Positions 52,307 through 60,822 of a stretch of DNA of 64,000 bases are shown piece after piece. The stretch comes from Streptomyces sp. CB01881 (lineage in GTDB: Bacteria > Actinomycetota > Actinomycetes > Streptomycetales > Streptomycetaceae). The notes under the pieces were generated by a model that was not told the DNA's origin, made no database searches, and was given only the letters and a program-made list of their open reading frames with translations. The first letter of the stretch is position 1. Every line of letters begins with the position of its first letter. The position numbers and the translations under genes were made by a program. The stretch covers positions 8,398,185 to 8,462,184 of the forward strand of contig NZ_CP026498.1 in the NCBI RefSeq assembly GCF_002953255.1, written 5' to 3'.

Positions 52307-53870
52307 ATGGGTCAGGGCACCGGTATGCCGGATCACAGAACAACCGTCATGACGAGGACACCGGAGGTCCGCCGACGCCGGGCCCTCCGGGTGGCGGTGG
52401 CCACCGTCGTCGCGGCGCTGCCGTTGGCCGCCGTGCTGACGGTCGGTTCGGCCGCGCCGCTGGCGCCGCCGCTGGGGGCCTGCACCGGGCCCGACTGTCC
52501 GGCCACCTGGCCGTCGCCGCCGCACAACGGCGACTTCGCGGGCCGGGACGCCTCGACCAACATCTTCACCGGCGGCGACTGCACCGTGAACGGCCGGGCC
52601 GCCGAGGCCGAGGGCAAGATCGTCACGCTCGGCAATCTCACCGTCGACAAGAGCCAGGGCGGCGGCGCCTTCAACATGGGTGTGGTGGGCGTCGGTTCGC
52701 GCGTCGTGCCGCCCGACGGGAGCGACTTCGTCACCGTCGGCGGCAACGTGGACGTGAAGACCAGCAACCGGATCCTGATCGGCGGCAGCGACTCCAAGGG
52801 CCAGGCCTTCGGGAACCTGCGGTACGCGGGCGTGCTCTCCGGCACCGTCAACATCGACCCGACCGGCCGGGCGATCAAGGATCCGGACGCCGCCGCGCCC
52901 TACCAGTCGGTGCTCGCCCGGATCGAGCGGATCTCCGCCTGCGTCGGCAAGGCGACCGCCACCGGCACGGTCGCGGTGACCGCCGGCGAGGCGACCTTCA
53001 CCGGTGACGGCACCAGCATGAAGCAGGTCTTCAACGTCACCCGGAACCTGGGCTCGGCCGGCCGGCAGATCGGCTTGGTCTTCGCCAACATCCCGTCCGG
53101 TGCCACCGTGGTCGTCAACGTCCTGCCGGACGACGCGATCATCAACACCTACACCGGTACCGGCCTGCCCGGCGACCAGGCCACCGGGATGCGCTCCAAG
53201 CTGATGTGGAACTTCCCCCACCTCCACCAGCGCGCGGATCCTCGGCAGTGCGCAGTTCCAGGGCTCGGTCATGGCGGGCAACGCGGGCGGCACCACCACC
53301 ATCGCCCAGGCCGGTTTCAACGGGCGGGTCTACCTGGCGGGCAACCTGATCCAGACCGGCACCGGCGGATACGAGATCCACAGCTGCCCGTTCGACGGGA
53401 ACCTCCCGGACTGCGACGTGACGCCGAGTCCGTCCCCGACGTCCCCGAGCCCCTCTCCGACGTCGCCCTCTCCGACGGCCCCGTCGCCGACCAGCCCGAC
53501 CACGCATCCGACCAGCTCGCATCCGACGAGTCCTCACCCGACGAGTCCTCACCCGACTTCGCCGCATCCGACCAGCCCTCGCCCGACCTCGCCGACGTCG
53601 CACCCGACAGGCCCGACCTCGCCGGCGCCGACCAGCCCGACCACGCACCCGACCGGTCACTGGCCGACCAGTCACCGGCCGACCGGCAGCACGTCGCCCA
53701 GCGGCGGCGCTGAGCTGCCGTCGACCGGTGCGGGCAACGGCCCGGTCGTCCTCGGCCTGGCCGGCGTCGGCCTGCTGGGCCTCGGCGGTCTCGGCGTCCT
53801 GGCCGCCCGCCGTCGCGGACGCCACAGCTGGCCGCCGACATCCGGCTGTCCCCCGCTGCGCCCGCAGGAC
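52307..53870 (+). pseudogene. Choice-of-anchor A surface protein with LPXTG anchor, frameshifted
   Basis: A secreted protein with signal (VAVATVVAALPLAAVLTVGS) and a beta-rich choice-of-anchor-A domain (HNGDFAGRDASTNIFTGGDC; VVVNVLPDDAII; LMWNF). A Pro/Thr/Ser/His-rich stalk (TSPHPTSPHPTS) leads to a sortase anchor LPSTG, a hydrophobic helix and RRR. The frame breaks in a run of five C at about 53215-53219: with four C the protein reads on as FPTSTSARILGSAQFQGS into the second frame. Either a sequence error, phase variation or a real lesion. After the anchor the frame has no stop until 54252, inside the TetR gene on the other strand. Confidence 0.85.
53420..53700 (+). repeat. Pro/Thr/Ser stalk repeats
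   Basis: About 15-bp units such as CATCCGACSAGYCCT repeat some fifteen times and code for (S/H)PTSP. They form the cell-wall-spanning stalk of the anchored protein. Length variation between strains is likely. Confidence 0.8.
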
Positions 53871-53875
53871 GCCGT

Positions 53876-53907
53876 CAGGCCGCCCGGTCACCCGCCCGGG
53901 CGGCCTG
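53876..53907. terminator. Terminator between anchored-protein and TetR genes
   Basis: CAGGCCGCCCGG and CCGGGCGGCCTG form a perfect 12-bp stem with an eight-base loop. It lies between two convergent genes and can serve both; it shows that the anchored-protein gene should have ended before this point. Confidence 0.8.
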
Positions 53908-53967
53908 CCGCGTTCTGCCGGGGCGCCGGGGTTCCGCAGTGCCCGGGTGCCGGGTGCGGCGGGGTCC

Positions 53968-54594
53968 TCACCGCGCGGGGTAGTCCGCCAGGCCGGTCCG
54001 CAGCAGGCCGAAGGCCGCCCCGGCCGCCGCCTCGGCCCGGATCCGGACGCTCTCGGCCGGCTCGCCGGCCACGATTCCGCGCCGGATCTCCGCCAGTACC
54101 GCCCGGTGCGCCCCCGCGACGGCGCCCGCGAGCACCCGCGGCAGGGGGTCGTCCGGCCCGGCCCCCGACTCCTCGGCCAGTGCCGCCGCGAGTGCCGCCT
54201 CGGAGCGTTCGCCCAGTTCCAGCAGCCGGGCCCGCAGTGCCGGGCTCTCCGTGACCACCCGCCAGAACACCGCGGCCTCGGCGCTGAGCCCGTACGTCGG
54301 CTCGCCCGCCGCCAGCCCGGCCAGCAGGTCGGCCCGGACGGCGTCGACGGCGGACGTGCCCGCCGGCCGCTGCCGCACCACGGTGGCCAGGTGGGCGGTC
54401 ACCTCCTCCTGCCGGTCGAAGAAGAGGTCCTCCTTGGTCGGGAAGTAGTTGAAGACCGTGTTGGCGGAGACCCCGGCCGCCCGGGCCACCTCGACCACGG
54501 TGACCCGGTCGAACCCGCGCTCGACGAACAGGCCCATCGCCGTGTCGGCCAGCAGGGCCCGGGTCTGCTGCTTCTTGCGTTCGCGAAGTCCCAT
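53968..54594 (-). CDS. TetR-family regulator
   Basis: The 208-residue protein has a typical TetR DNA-binding part: KKQQTRALLADTAMGLFVER, VVEVARAAGVSANTVFNYFP and TKEDLFF. The C-terminal part is of the common actinobacterial type. ATG 54594. It is divergent from the glycosidase-like gene and shares with it an inverted repeat at 54607-54632, so it probably represses both. Confidence 0.92.
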   Translation of the reverse strand: MGLRERKKQQTRALLADTAMGLFVERGFDRVTVVEVARAAGVSANTVFNYFPTKEDLFFDRQEEVTAHLATVVRQRPAGTSAVDAVRADLLAGLAAGEPTYGLSAEAAVFWRVVTESPALRARLLELGERSEAALAAALAEESGAGPDDPLPRVLAGAVAGAHRAVLAEIRRGIVAGEPAESVRIRAEAAAGAAFGLLRTGLADYPAR

Positions 54595-54606
54595 GCCCGA
54601 ATCATA

Positions 54607-54632
54607 GTGTCACGCTAAATTTGCAGTGACAC
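54607..54632. promoter_or_regulatory. Inverted-repeat operator between TetR and glycosidase-like genes
   Basis: GTGTCAC and GTGACAC are exact inverted copies with 12 bases between (GCTAAATTTGCA), an AT-rich island in GC-rich DNA. The site is 13 bases before the TetR start and 26 before the other gene, so a bound regulator would block both. Confidence 0.78.
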
Positions 54633-54657
54633 CAAAAATATCGGCTACGGTGGCGGC

Positions 54658-55602
54658 ATGACCTTCACCTTCGGCATCTACCCCGGCGGCCTGATCGGCG
54701 ACGAAACCGGCCTGATCGAACCCGTCCACCCCGACGATCCCGCCCTGATCACCGCCGCCCTGCGCGAACTCCAGGGCGTGGCGCCCGCCTTCCTGGTGCG
54801 CGCCTACCGCCAACACCCCGAGGGGCGGGCCACCCCGGCCGAGCCGGAGCGCTACGCGGTCGAGGGCCGCCGCCTCGACCTCGTCCTCCAGTTCCGGGAG
54901 CCGGACGGCCGACTGGACGGCTGGCTGGACTTCGTCCGGCACACCGTCCGGACCGAGGGCCACCGGATCGCCCTCCTGCAGATCTGCGAGGAGCCCAACG
55001 TCGCTCTGCCCGTGCTCGACGGCAGCGTCCCCAACGTCCGCCAGGCGCTGGTGCAGGGCGTGATCGCGGCCAAGGAGGAGGCGCTCGCCTGCGGTCGCGA
55101 CCTCAGGGTCGGTTTCAACGCGGCGCTGAACCTCGATCCCGCGGACACCTTCTGGACGGAGCTCGGCGCCCTCGCCGACGAGCGCTTCCACCGTGCGCTC
55201 GACTACGTCGGCCTGGACTTCTTCCCCGACGTCTTCCGGCCGTTGCCGCCGGAGCGGCTGGCGGAGCTGGTCGCCGCGGTGCTCACGGACTTCCGGCACG
55301 GCTCGGTCGCCAAGGCCGGCATCGGCCCGTCCGTGCCGCTGCGGATCTGCGAGCACGGCTGGCCCACCGGCCCGGACCGGACCGAGCGGCGGCAGGCCGA
55401 GGTGGTGGCGGAGGTGGTTCGGACGGTCGCCGGCCTCGCCTCCGAACTCGCCATCGAGGGCTATGCGTTCTTCAGCCTGCGGGACGCGGACAGCGCGGGT
55501 GCCGGGGCCTTCGACCGGTTCGGCCTGCTCCGGGACGACTACACCCGCAAGCCGGCCTTCGACGTCTACCGGCGGCTGGTCGCGGAGCTGACCTCGTCGT
55601 GA
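54658..55602 (+). CDS. Glycoside-hydrolase-like TIM-barrel protein
   Basis: The 314-residue protein reads as a (beta/alpha)8 glycosidase-like fold. Possible acid/base and nucleophile Glu residues are in LLQICEEPNVAL (about residue 120) and RICEHGWPTGPDRTE (about 233). It has no signal peptide, so it is cytosolic. I cannot assign a GH family or substrate. A TetR regulator is divergent, which suggests induction by a small ligand. Confidence 0.7.
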   Translation: MTFTFGIYPGGLIGDETGLIEPVHPDDPALITAALRELQGVAPAFLVRAYRQHPEGRATPAEPERYAVEGRRLDLVLQFREPDGRLDGWLDFVRHTVRTEGHRIALLQICEEPNVALPVLDGSVPNVRQALVQGVIAAKEEALACGRDLRVGFNAALNLDPADTFWTELGALADERFHRALDYVGLDFFPDVFRPLPPERLAELVAAVLTDFRHGSVAKAGIGPSVPLRICEHGWPTGPDRTERRQAEVVAEVVRTVAGLASELAIEGYAFFSLRDADSAGAGAFDRFGLLRDDYTRKPAFDVYRRLVAELTSS

Positions 55603-55609
55603 CGGCGGT

Positions 55610-55669
55610 GCCGGACGGCCCCGCCGCCGGGTCGAGTTCTCGACCGCCTGACGGGCGGGGCCGTCCGGC
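55610..55669. terminator. Terminator between glycosidase-like and b-subunit-like genes
   Basis: GCCGGACGGCCCCGCC and its complement form a 16-bp stem; the loop itself folds by GGTCGAG/CTCGACC. It lies between two convergent genes. Confidence 0.85.
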
Positions 55670-55677
55670 GGCCTGGT

Positions 55678-56175
55678 TCAGCGTTCGTCGAAGAAGCGGT
55701 CCACCGTGCCGCGCCCGGCGGCGACGGCGGACACGGACTCGCCGACCACCCGTCCCGCCAGCTCGACGGCCAGCTCGCCGACGTCCTGGCGGAGCATGAC
55801 GGCCGCAAGCGCCTGGTCGACGGCGATCTGCGCGTCCGCCTCGGCGACCAGCCGGTCGCGCTCCCGGATGCCCTCCTCGCGGGCCGCCGCGATGATTGCC
55901 GCACCCTGCTCGGCGGCCTCCTGCCGTATCAGCGCGGCCTGGTGCCGGGCCGTCGCCAGCTCCTGCCGGTACGCCGCGTACGTCCGTTCCGCCTCGGTGC
56001 GGATCTCCTCCGCTCGCTCCAGCCTGCCCTCGGTCGCGTCCCGCCGCTCGGCCTGCACCTGCTCGATCCGCGGCAGCACCTTGCGGCCCAGCAGCCAGGT
56101 CATCACGAAGAAGCAGGCCAGGCCGACGAGAAGCTGGGTGGGCTCGGGGCTCAGTGGCCCGGATGCCAGGTTCAT
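55678..56175 (-). CDS. Orphan F0 ATP synthase subunit b-like protein
   Basis: The 165-residue protein has one membrane helix (LLVGLACFFVMTWLLGRKVL, about 15-34) with RIEQVQAERRDATEGRLERA and a long charged helix, then VDQALAAVMLRQDVGELAVE and ELAGRVVGESV. That is the subunit b plan. No other atp gene is near; in actinobacteria atpF sits inside atpBEFHAGDC, so this is a stand-alone paralogue. It could replace subunit b under some condition or have another membrane role. Confidence 0.8.
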   Translation of the reverse strand: MNLASGPLSPEPTQLLVGLACFFVMTWLLGRKVLPRIEQVQAERRDATEGRLERAEEIRTEAERTYAAYRQELATARHQAALIRQEAAEQGAAIIAAAREEGIRERDRLVAEADAQIAVDQALAAVMLRQDVGELAVELAGRVVGESVSAVAAGRGTVDRFFDER

Positions 56176-56202
56176 ACGCTACTCCTATGATCTGATGATC
56201 GG

Positions 56203-56649
56203 TCATAGGAGTACCTGCCCGGCGGGGTTGCCGTCGAACCGCCACCGGGTGCGGGCTCGGCGGCGAAGCGGGGGCCGGGCGAACGGGGACGGGCGAAGCC
56301 GGGGCCGGGCGACGAGGTGGCGGCCCGGCGGCGAGGCGGCGGGCCCACGGCGAAGTGGCAGCCCGGCCCCGACCAGGGCGCCGGGCAGTCCGGCCGGCGG
56401 GGCGGTGCCGAGTCCGGGCAGACGCGGCGCGAGGGCCTGCTCGGTGCGTTCCTGGCGGCCGGCCATGATCGCGTCGAGCAGGCTTTCGCGGGAGCCGAAG
56501 TGGTACTGCACGGCGGACGGGTTGCTCTGCCCGGCGAGCCGGGTGATTCCCCTGGTCAGAGCCGTTTCCACGCCCCGGGTGGCGAAGAGTTCCTCCGCGG
56601 CCCGCAACAGCTTCTCGCGGGTCTCGTGGCCCGCCGACGTCCTTGCCAT
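56203..56649 (-). pseudogene. Truncated TetR-family regulator
   Basis: The N-terminal 60 residues are a normal TetR DNA-binding domain: HETREKLLRAAEELFATRGV, TRLAGQSNPSAVQYHFGSRE and SLLDAIM. After about residue 75 the reading becomes Pro/Arg/Gly filler (PPGRHLVARPRLRPSPFARP) without a ligand domain, coded by repeated GGGCCGGGCGA-type units. The gene has lost its second half or shifted frame. ATG 56649 is used. It lies next to the orphan b-like gene. Confidence 0.7.
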
Positions 56650-56706
56650 GCCGACGACTTCAATGCTGGGCATGATCAACGGCAAGGCGGGAGGGGCGGA
56701 CGTCGG

Positions 56707-57933
56707 TCAGGTCACCTCGCCGCGCCGGGAGAAGCGTTCCTCCCGCCACTCGCCGCTCTCCAGGACCTCGGCCAGCTGCTGCGCCGCGTCCCAGACCTCG
56801 GTGTACGACAGGTAGAGCGGGGTGAAGCCGAACCGCATGAGGTCCGGGGCGCGGAAGTCCCCGATCACCCCGCGCGCGATGAGCGCCTGCACCACCGGGT
56901 AGCCGTCGGCGTGCCGCAGTGCGACCTGGCTGCCGCGCCGGGCGTGCTCGCGCGGGGTGGCCACCTCGATCCCGTCCAGGCCCTCCGTCAGGGCGATGAA
57001 CAGATCGGTCAGCGCCAGGCTCTTCGCCCGCACCGCGACCAGGTCGGCCCGCTCCCAGACGTCCAGCGAGGACTCCAGCGCCGCCTGGCCGAGCAGCGAG
57101 GGCGAGCTGGTCAGGAAGCGGCCGATGCCCGCCTTCGGGTCGTACCCGGGCTCGAAGGCGAACGGGCGGGCGTGCCCGAACCAGCCGCTCAGCGGCTGCT
57201 CCGGCCCGGCCGCGAGGTGGCGCTCGGCCACGTACAGGAAGGCCGGTGAACCGGGGCCGCCGTTCAGGTACTTGTAGGTGCAGCCGACGGCGAAGTCGGC
57301 GCCGCTCGCGCCGAGTGCGACCGGGAGCGCGCCCGCCGAGTGGCAGACGTCCCAGATCATCAGCGCGCCCGCGGCCTGCACCCGGGCGGTGATCCCGGGC
57401 ATGTCCAGCAGTTCGCCGGTGCGGTAGTCGACGTGTGAGAGGACGACGACCGCGACGTCCCCGTCGAGGTGCCGGTCCAGCTCCTCCGGCGCGACCAGGA
57501 CGCTGCGCGCGCCCTCGAACAGCCCGGTCACGCCCTCGGCGATGTAGAGGTCGGTCGGGAACGCCGCGCCGTCGCCGAGCACCGTGCGACGGCCGGGGCG
57601 CAGCCGCAGCGCGGCCGTCAGCACCTTGAACAGGTTGACCGAGGTGGTGTCGCAGACGACCACCTCCGCCGGCCCGGCCCCGATCAGCGGGGCGATCCGG
57701 CGGCCCAGCCGGTAGGGCTGTTCGAACCAGCCGGCCTCGTTCCAGCTGCGGATCAGCTCCCGGCCCCACTCCTCCTCGACCACCTGCCGCACCCGCCCGG
57801 GGGTGCGGGCCGGCAGCGCGCCGAGCGAGTTCCCGTCCAGGTAGACGACCCCCTCCGGCAGCGCGAACTCCTTGCGGAACGCCGCCAGCGGGTCGGCGGC
57901 GTCCAGCGCCTCGCACTCCTCGCGCGTGATCAT
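56707..57933 (-). CDS. kynU: Kynureninase
   Basis: The 408-residue PLP enzyme converts kynurenine to anthranilate and alanine. Visible are VVYLDGNSLGALPART (about 28-43), SHVDYRTGELLDM, IWDVCHSAGALPV (the Asp that holds the PLP ring) and the lysine in GCTYKYLNGGPG (about residue 223). ATG 57933 follows GAGAGG. A GTG at 57990 in frame would overlap the kynA stop as GTGA and adds 19 residues; both are possible. It follows kynA in one operon. Confidence 0.95.
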   Translation of the reverse strand: MITREECEALDAADPLAAFRKEFALPEGVVYLDGNSLGALPARTPGRVRQVVEEEWGRELIRSWNEAGWFEQPYRLGRRIAPLIGAGPAEVVVCDTTSVNLFKVLTAALRLRPGRRTVLGDGAAFPTDLYIAEGVTGLFEGARSVLVAPEELDRHLDGDVAVVVLSHVDYRTGELLDMPGITARVQAAGALMIWDVCHSAGALPVALGASGADFAVGCTYKYLNGGPGSPAFLYVAERHLAAGPEQPLSGWFGHARPFAFEPGYDPKAGIGRFLTSSPSLLGQAALESSLDVWERADLVAVRAKSLALTDLFIALTEGLDGIEVATPREHARRGSQVALRHADGYPVVQALIARGVIGDFRAPDLMRFGFTPLYLSYTEVWDAAQQLAEVLESGEWREERFSRRGEVT

Positions 57934-57986
57934 GCCCGTCCTCTCGCCCACGTTCCCGTCCTGTCCCTCGGTGGCGGACCGCTCGT

Positions 57987-58817
57987 TCACAGCTCGTCCC
58001 GGACGGTCCACAGCTCCGGGAAGACGTCCTGCTCGGCGGCCTTGCGCAGCCAGGTCAGACCGCTGGAGCCGCCCGAGCCGGGCTTGGCCCCCATCGCACG
58101 CCTGACCGACGCCAGGTGCCGCTGGCGCCAGCGGGTCACCCGCTCGGCGACGTCCAGCAGCGCCTCGGCGAGCGGCTGCAGCGCCGTGTGGTCGGGGTCG
58201 GTGTAGACCCGCCGCCAGGCCGCCTCCACCGCCGGGTCGGCGTGGTGCCGCTGCTCGGACGGCTCGTGCGGCACGGCCAGCCCGCGCCGGGCGAGCAGCG
58301 CCAGCGCGTCGTCGTACAGGCCGGGGGAGCGCAGGGCCTCCCGCAGTTCGGCCTGCGTCTGCGGCACCTCGTCGTACATCCGCAGCAGGGCCGCGTTCTT
58401 GTTGCCGAGCAGGAACTCCAGGTGCAGGAAGGCCGAGGACTGGAAGCCCGAGGCCTCGCCGAACACCGAGCGGAAGGCGTTGAACTCCTGCGGCGTCATG
58501 GTCGCCAGCAGGTCCCAGGACTCCACCAGCACGTCCTGGACGTGGGTGCCGCGGCGCAGCGCCGCCAGCGCCGCCGGCAGGTCGTCCTCGCGCAGCGCCT
58601 GCTGGGCGAGCGTCCACTCGTGCCGCAGCAGGCCGAAGAGCAGCTCCATCACCTGGGTGGTGACGATGAACGACAGCTCGGCCGGCACCTTGCTGCGCGG
58701 GTTCTGCAGGCTGTGCAGCTCGGCCAGCCGCACGTACCGGGCGTACGGGGTGCCGTGACCCGGTTCGCCGCCCCGACCGAACGACAGGTTGGGTTTCTCC
58801 ACCGCGTCGTGCCCCAT
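57987..58817 (-). CDS. kynA: Tryptophan 2,3-dioxygenase
   Basis: The 276-residue heme enzyme opens the indole ring of tryptophan to N-formylkynurenine. It shows family segments TPYARYVRLAELHSLQNPRS, ELSFIVTTQVMELLFGLLRH and GFQSSAFLHLEFLLGNKN (SFQ-like active-site region), plus HLASVRRAMGAKPGSGGSSG near the C-terminus, where the substrate loop lies. ATG 58817 has GGAGG upstream. No formamidase gene is adjacent, so that step is done elsewhere. Confidence 0.95.
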   Translation of the reverse strand: MGHDAVEKPNLSFGRGGEPGHGTPYARYVRLAELHSLQNPRSKVPAELSFIVTTQVMELLFGLLRHEWTLAQQALREDDLPAALAALRRGTHVQDVLVESWDLLATMTPQEFNAFRSVFGEASGFQSSAFLHLEFLLGNKNAALLRMYDEVPQTQAELREALRSPGLYDDALALLARRGLAVPHEPSEQRHHADPAVEAAWRRVYTDPDHTALQPLAEALLDVAERVTRWRQRHLASVRRAMGAKPGSGGSSGLTWLRKAAEQDVFPELWTVRDEL

Positions 58818-58915
58818 CCCGATCCCTCCTGAAGACCCGCACCGTTGCGGGGGCCCCATTGTGCGGCGGCCACCACCGGCTCTTGAAGGGGCTCCGGGCA
58901 TCGCAACGGCCTCCT

Positions 58916-58974
58916 GACCTGTCATTCGACAGGTCTTTCCGCCAATCTGCTTTACGATCGCGAAACGGCGGAAT
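58916..58974. promoter_or_regulatory. Inverted repeats between kynA and the Lrp-type regulator
   Basis: GACCTGTC and GACAGGTC (58916-58935) are exact arms around ATTC. TTCCGCC and GGCGGAA (about 58938 and 58968) form a second, wider pair. Both lie in the divergent promoter region and are candidate sites for the Lrp regulator. Confidence 0.65.
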
Positions 58975-59053
58975 CCGGCCGTCCGCGGGCCCGCCCTCCC
59001 GGGCCCGCCGCCCACCGTCCGATGCCCGCCACCACCACCTTCCGGGAGCCGCC

Positions 59054-59488
59054 GTGGACGCCGTCGACCGCCGCCTGTTGGCCGAACTGCAGGAGGACGC
59101 CCGGCTCTCGTACAACGAACTCTCCCGCCGGGTGAGCCTCTCCGCACCCGCCGTGGCCGAACGGGTGCGCCGGCTGGAGGCGGACGGGGTGATCAGCGGC
59201 TACCATGCCCACGTCGACCCCGTCCGGGCCGGGCTGCCGATCACCGCGCTCGTGCAGCTCCAGTGCTACGGTCCGCGCTGCGTGCTGCGCGACCCCGAGG
59301 TGGCCCGCTGGCCCGAGGTGCTCCAGCTGCACCGGGTGACCGGCGGGGCCTGCTGCGTGCTGCTGGTCGCGGTGCCCACGATGGCCGACTTCGAGGCGCT
59401 GACCGACCGGCTCGGCGCGTACGGGCAGCCGTCCAGTTCGATGATCCTCTCCAGCCCGGTGCCCTGGCGCCCGGTGGTCGTCCCCTGA
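59054..59488 (+). CDS. Lrp/AsnC-family regulator of the kynurenine operon
   Basis: The 144-residue protein is a standard Lrp: DAVDRRLLAELQEDARLSYN, LSAPAVAERVRRLEADGVIS and a RAM domain with VTGGACCVLLVAVPTMADFE. GTG 59054 follows GGGAG. Its divergent position next to kynA suggests control of tryptophan catabolism, as known for KynR-type Lrp proteins in other bacteria; that link is inference. Confidence 0.9.
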   Translation: MDAVDRRLLAELQEDARLSYNELSRRVSLSAPAVAERVRRLEADGVISGYHAHVDPVRAGLPITALVQLQCYGPRCVLRDPEVARWPEVLQLHRVTGGACCVLLVAVPTMADFEALTDRLGAYGQPSSSMILSSPVPWRPVVVP

Positions 59489-59595
59489 GCCGGCCCGCCG
59501 GCCGGGCGGAACCCCGGACCGGACGGAACCCCGGATCCGACGGAACGTCAGACCCGGCGCAGCGGCAGGCCCGCCGGAGCGGTAGGTTCCTCGCC

Positions 59596-60138
59596 ATGCC
59601 GAACGACGACCGTCACATCCTGCTGCTCTCCGGCAGCCTGCGCGCCGGCTCCACCAACGAGACGGTGCTGCGCACCGCCGCCGCGGTCGCGCAGACCACC
59701 GAGGGCGTCACCGCCACCTACTACACCGGCCTGGCCGCGCTGCCGCACTTCAACCCCGACGACGACACCGACCCGCTGCCCGGGCCGGTCACCGAGCTGC
59801 GGGCCGCCATCGAGGCCGCCGATGCCCTGCTGATCTGCACCCCGGAGTACGCGGGCACGCTGCCCGGAGCCTTCAAGAACCTGCTGGACTGGACGGTCGG
59901 CGGCACCGAGATCTCGGACAAGCCGTCCGCCTGGATCAACGCCGCCGCCCCCGGCCGCGGTGAGGGTGCCGAGGCGACGCTGCGCACCGTGCTCGGCTAC
60001 ACCGGCGCGGCCGTGCTGGAGGAGGCCTGCGTGCGGATCCCGTTGGACCGCGCGGCCGTGGGCCCGGACGGTCTGGCCGCCGACCCGCTGGTCCGGGACC
60101 GGATCGGCGAGGTGCTGGCCCGGCTGGCGGCCGGCTGA
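59596..60138 (+). CDS. NADPH-dependent FMN reductase
   Basis: The 180-residue flavodoxin-fold protein has the FMN phosphate loop LLLSGSLRAGSTNETVLR (about 10-27), CTPEYAGTLPGAFKNLLDWT (about 85-104) and the usual C-terminal part. It probably reduces FMN or quinones. ATG 59596. It ends close to the convergent marC gene. Confidence 0.9.
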   Translation: MPNDDRHILLLSGSLRAGSTNETVLRTAAAVAQTTEGVTATYYTGLAALPHFNPDDDTDPLPGPVTELRAAIEAADALLICTPEYAGTLPGAFKNLLDWTVGGTEISDKPSAWINAAAPGRGEGAEATLRTVLGYTGAAVLEEACVRIPLDRAAVGPDGLAADPLVRDRIGEVLARLAAG

Positions 60139-60164
60139 CCCGGAGCGCCCCCTGCCGGCCGGGC

Positions 60165-60800
60165 TCAGTGCCCGTCCGGCAGGTGTACGCCCAGGCCCGC
60201 CAGGCCGTTCAGGAACAGCTCCACACCGACCGCCGCCAGCAGCAGGCCGAGCAGCCGGGAGAGCACCTCCAGCGAGGTCCGGTGGGTGCGCCGCATCAGC
60301 GGGGCCAGCGCCGCCACGCAGAAGTAGTTGATCACCACGACCGCGAGGTAGGCCCCGACGATGGTGGTCCGCCAGCCCCAGTCGTCCTTGCTGAGGGAGG
60401 CCACCAGCACCGCGGTGACCGCCAGCGGGCTGGCGATGTACGGCAGCAGCAGCTCGCGGATGCCGTCCACCATCGGGTTCGGCAGGTGCTCGTCGGCCTC
60501 GTCGGGGCCGACGCCCAGGTGGATGCCGAGGACCAGCGCGACGGCGTAGACGAAGAAGATCGTCCCGCCGGCCAGCTGCAGCGACTGGTCGCTGATGTGG
60601 AACAGCGACGTGACGGCGTCGGCCGTGTAGGCGAGCACCACCGCGATGACGGCGGAGATCAGCGTGGACCAGGCCGCCAGCTGCCGCAGCTCCGCGGTGC
60701 TGCGGGTGGCCGCCAGCCGGGCGAACGACAGCAGGACCTTCGGTGGGCCGACGACGGCGAAGAAGGCGATGAAGGCGCCGCTCAGGTTGAAGACGAACAT
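60165..60800 (-). CDS. MarC-family (UPF0056) membrane protein
   Basis: The 211-residue protein has six membrane helices, with FIAFFAVVGPPKVLLSFARL near the start and LLPYIASPLAVTAVLVASLS in the middle, as in MarC/UPF0056 proteins. The family's function is not settled. ATG 60800. It is followed upstream by the barstar gene on the same strand, 22 bases away. Confidence 0.88.
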   Translation of the reverse strand: MFVFNLSGAFIAFFAVVGPPKVLLSFARLAATRSTAELRQLAAWSTLISAVIAVVLAYTADAVTSLFHISDQSLQLAGGTIFFVYAVALVLGIHLGVGPDEADEHLPNPMVDGIRELLLPYIASPLAVTAVLVASLSKDDWGWRTTIVGAYLAVVVINYFCVAALAPLMRRTHRTSLEVLSRLLGLLLAAVGVELFLNGLAGLGVHLPDGH

Positions 60801-60822
60801 GGGCCAAGCATGACCGGGATGA

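Noticed and set aside
53713..54252. Long C-terminal extension of the anchored protein
   Set aside because: It passes the LPXTG anchor, a terminator hairpin and runs antisense through the TetR gene, so it is not real protein.
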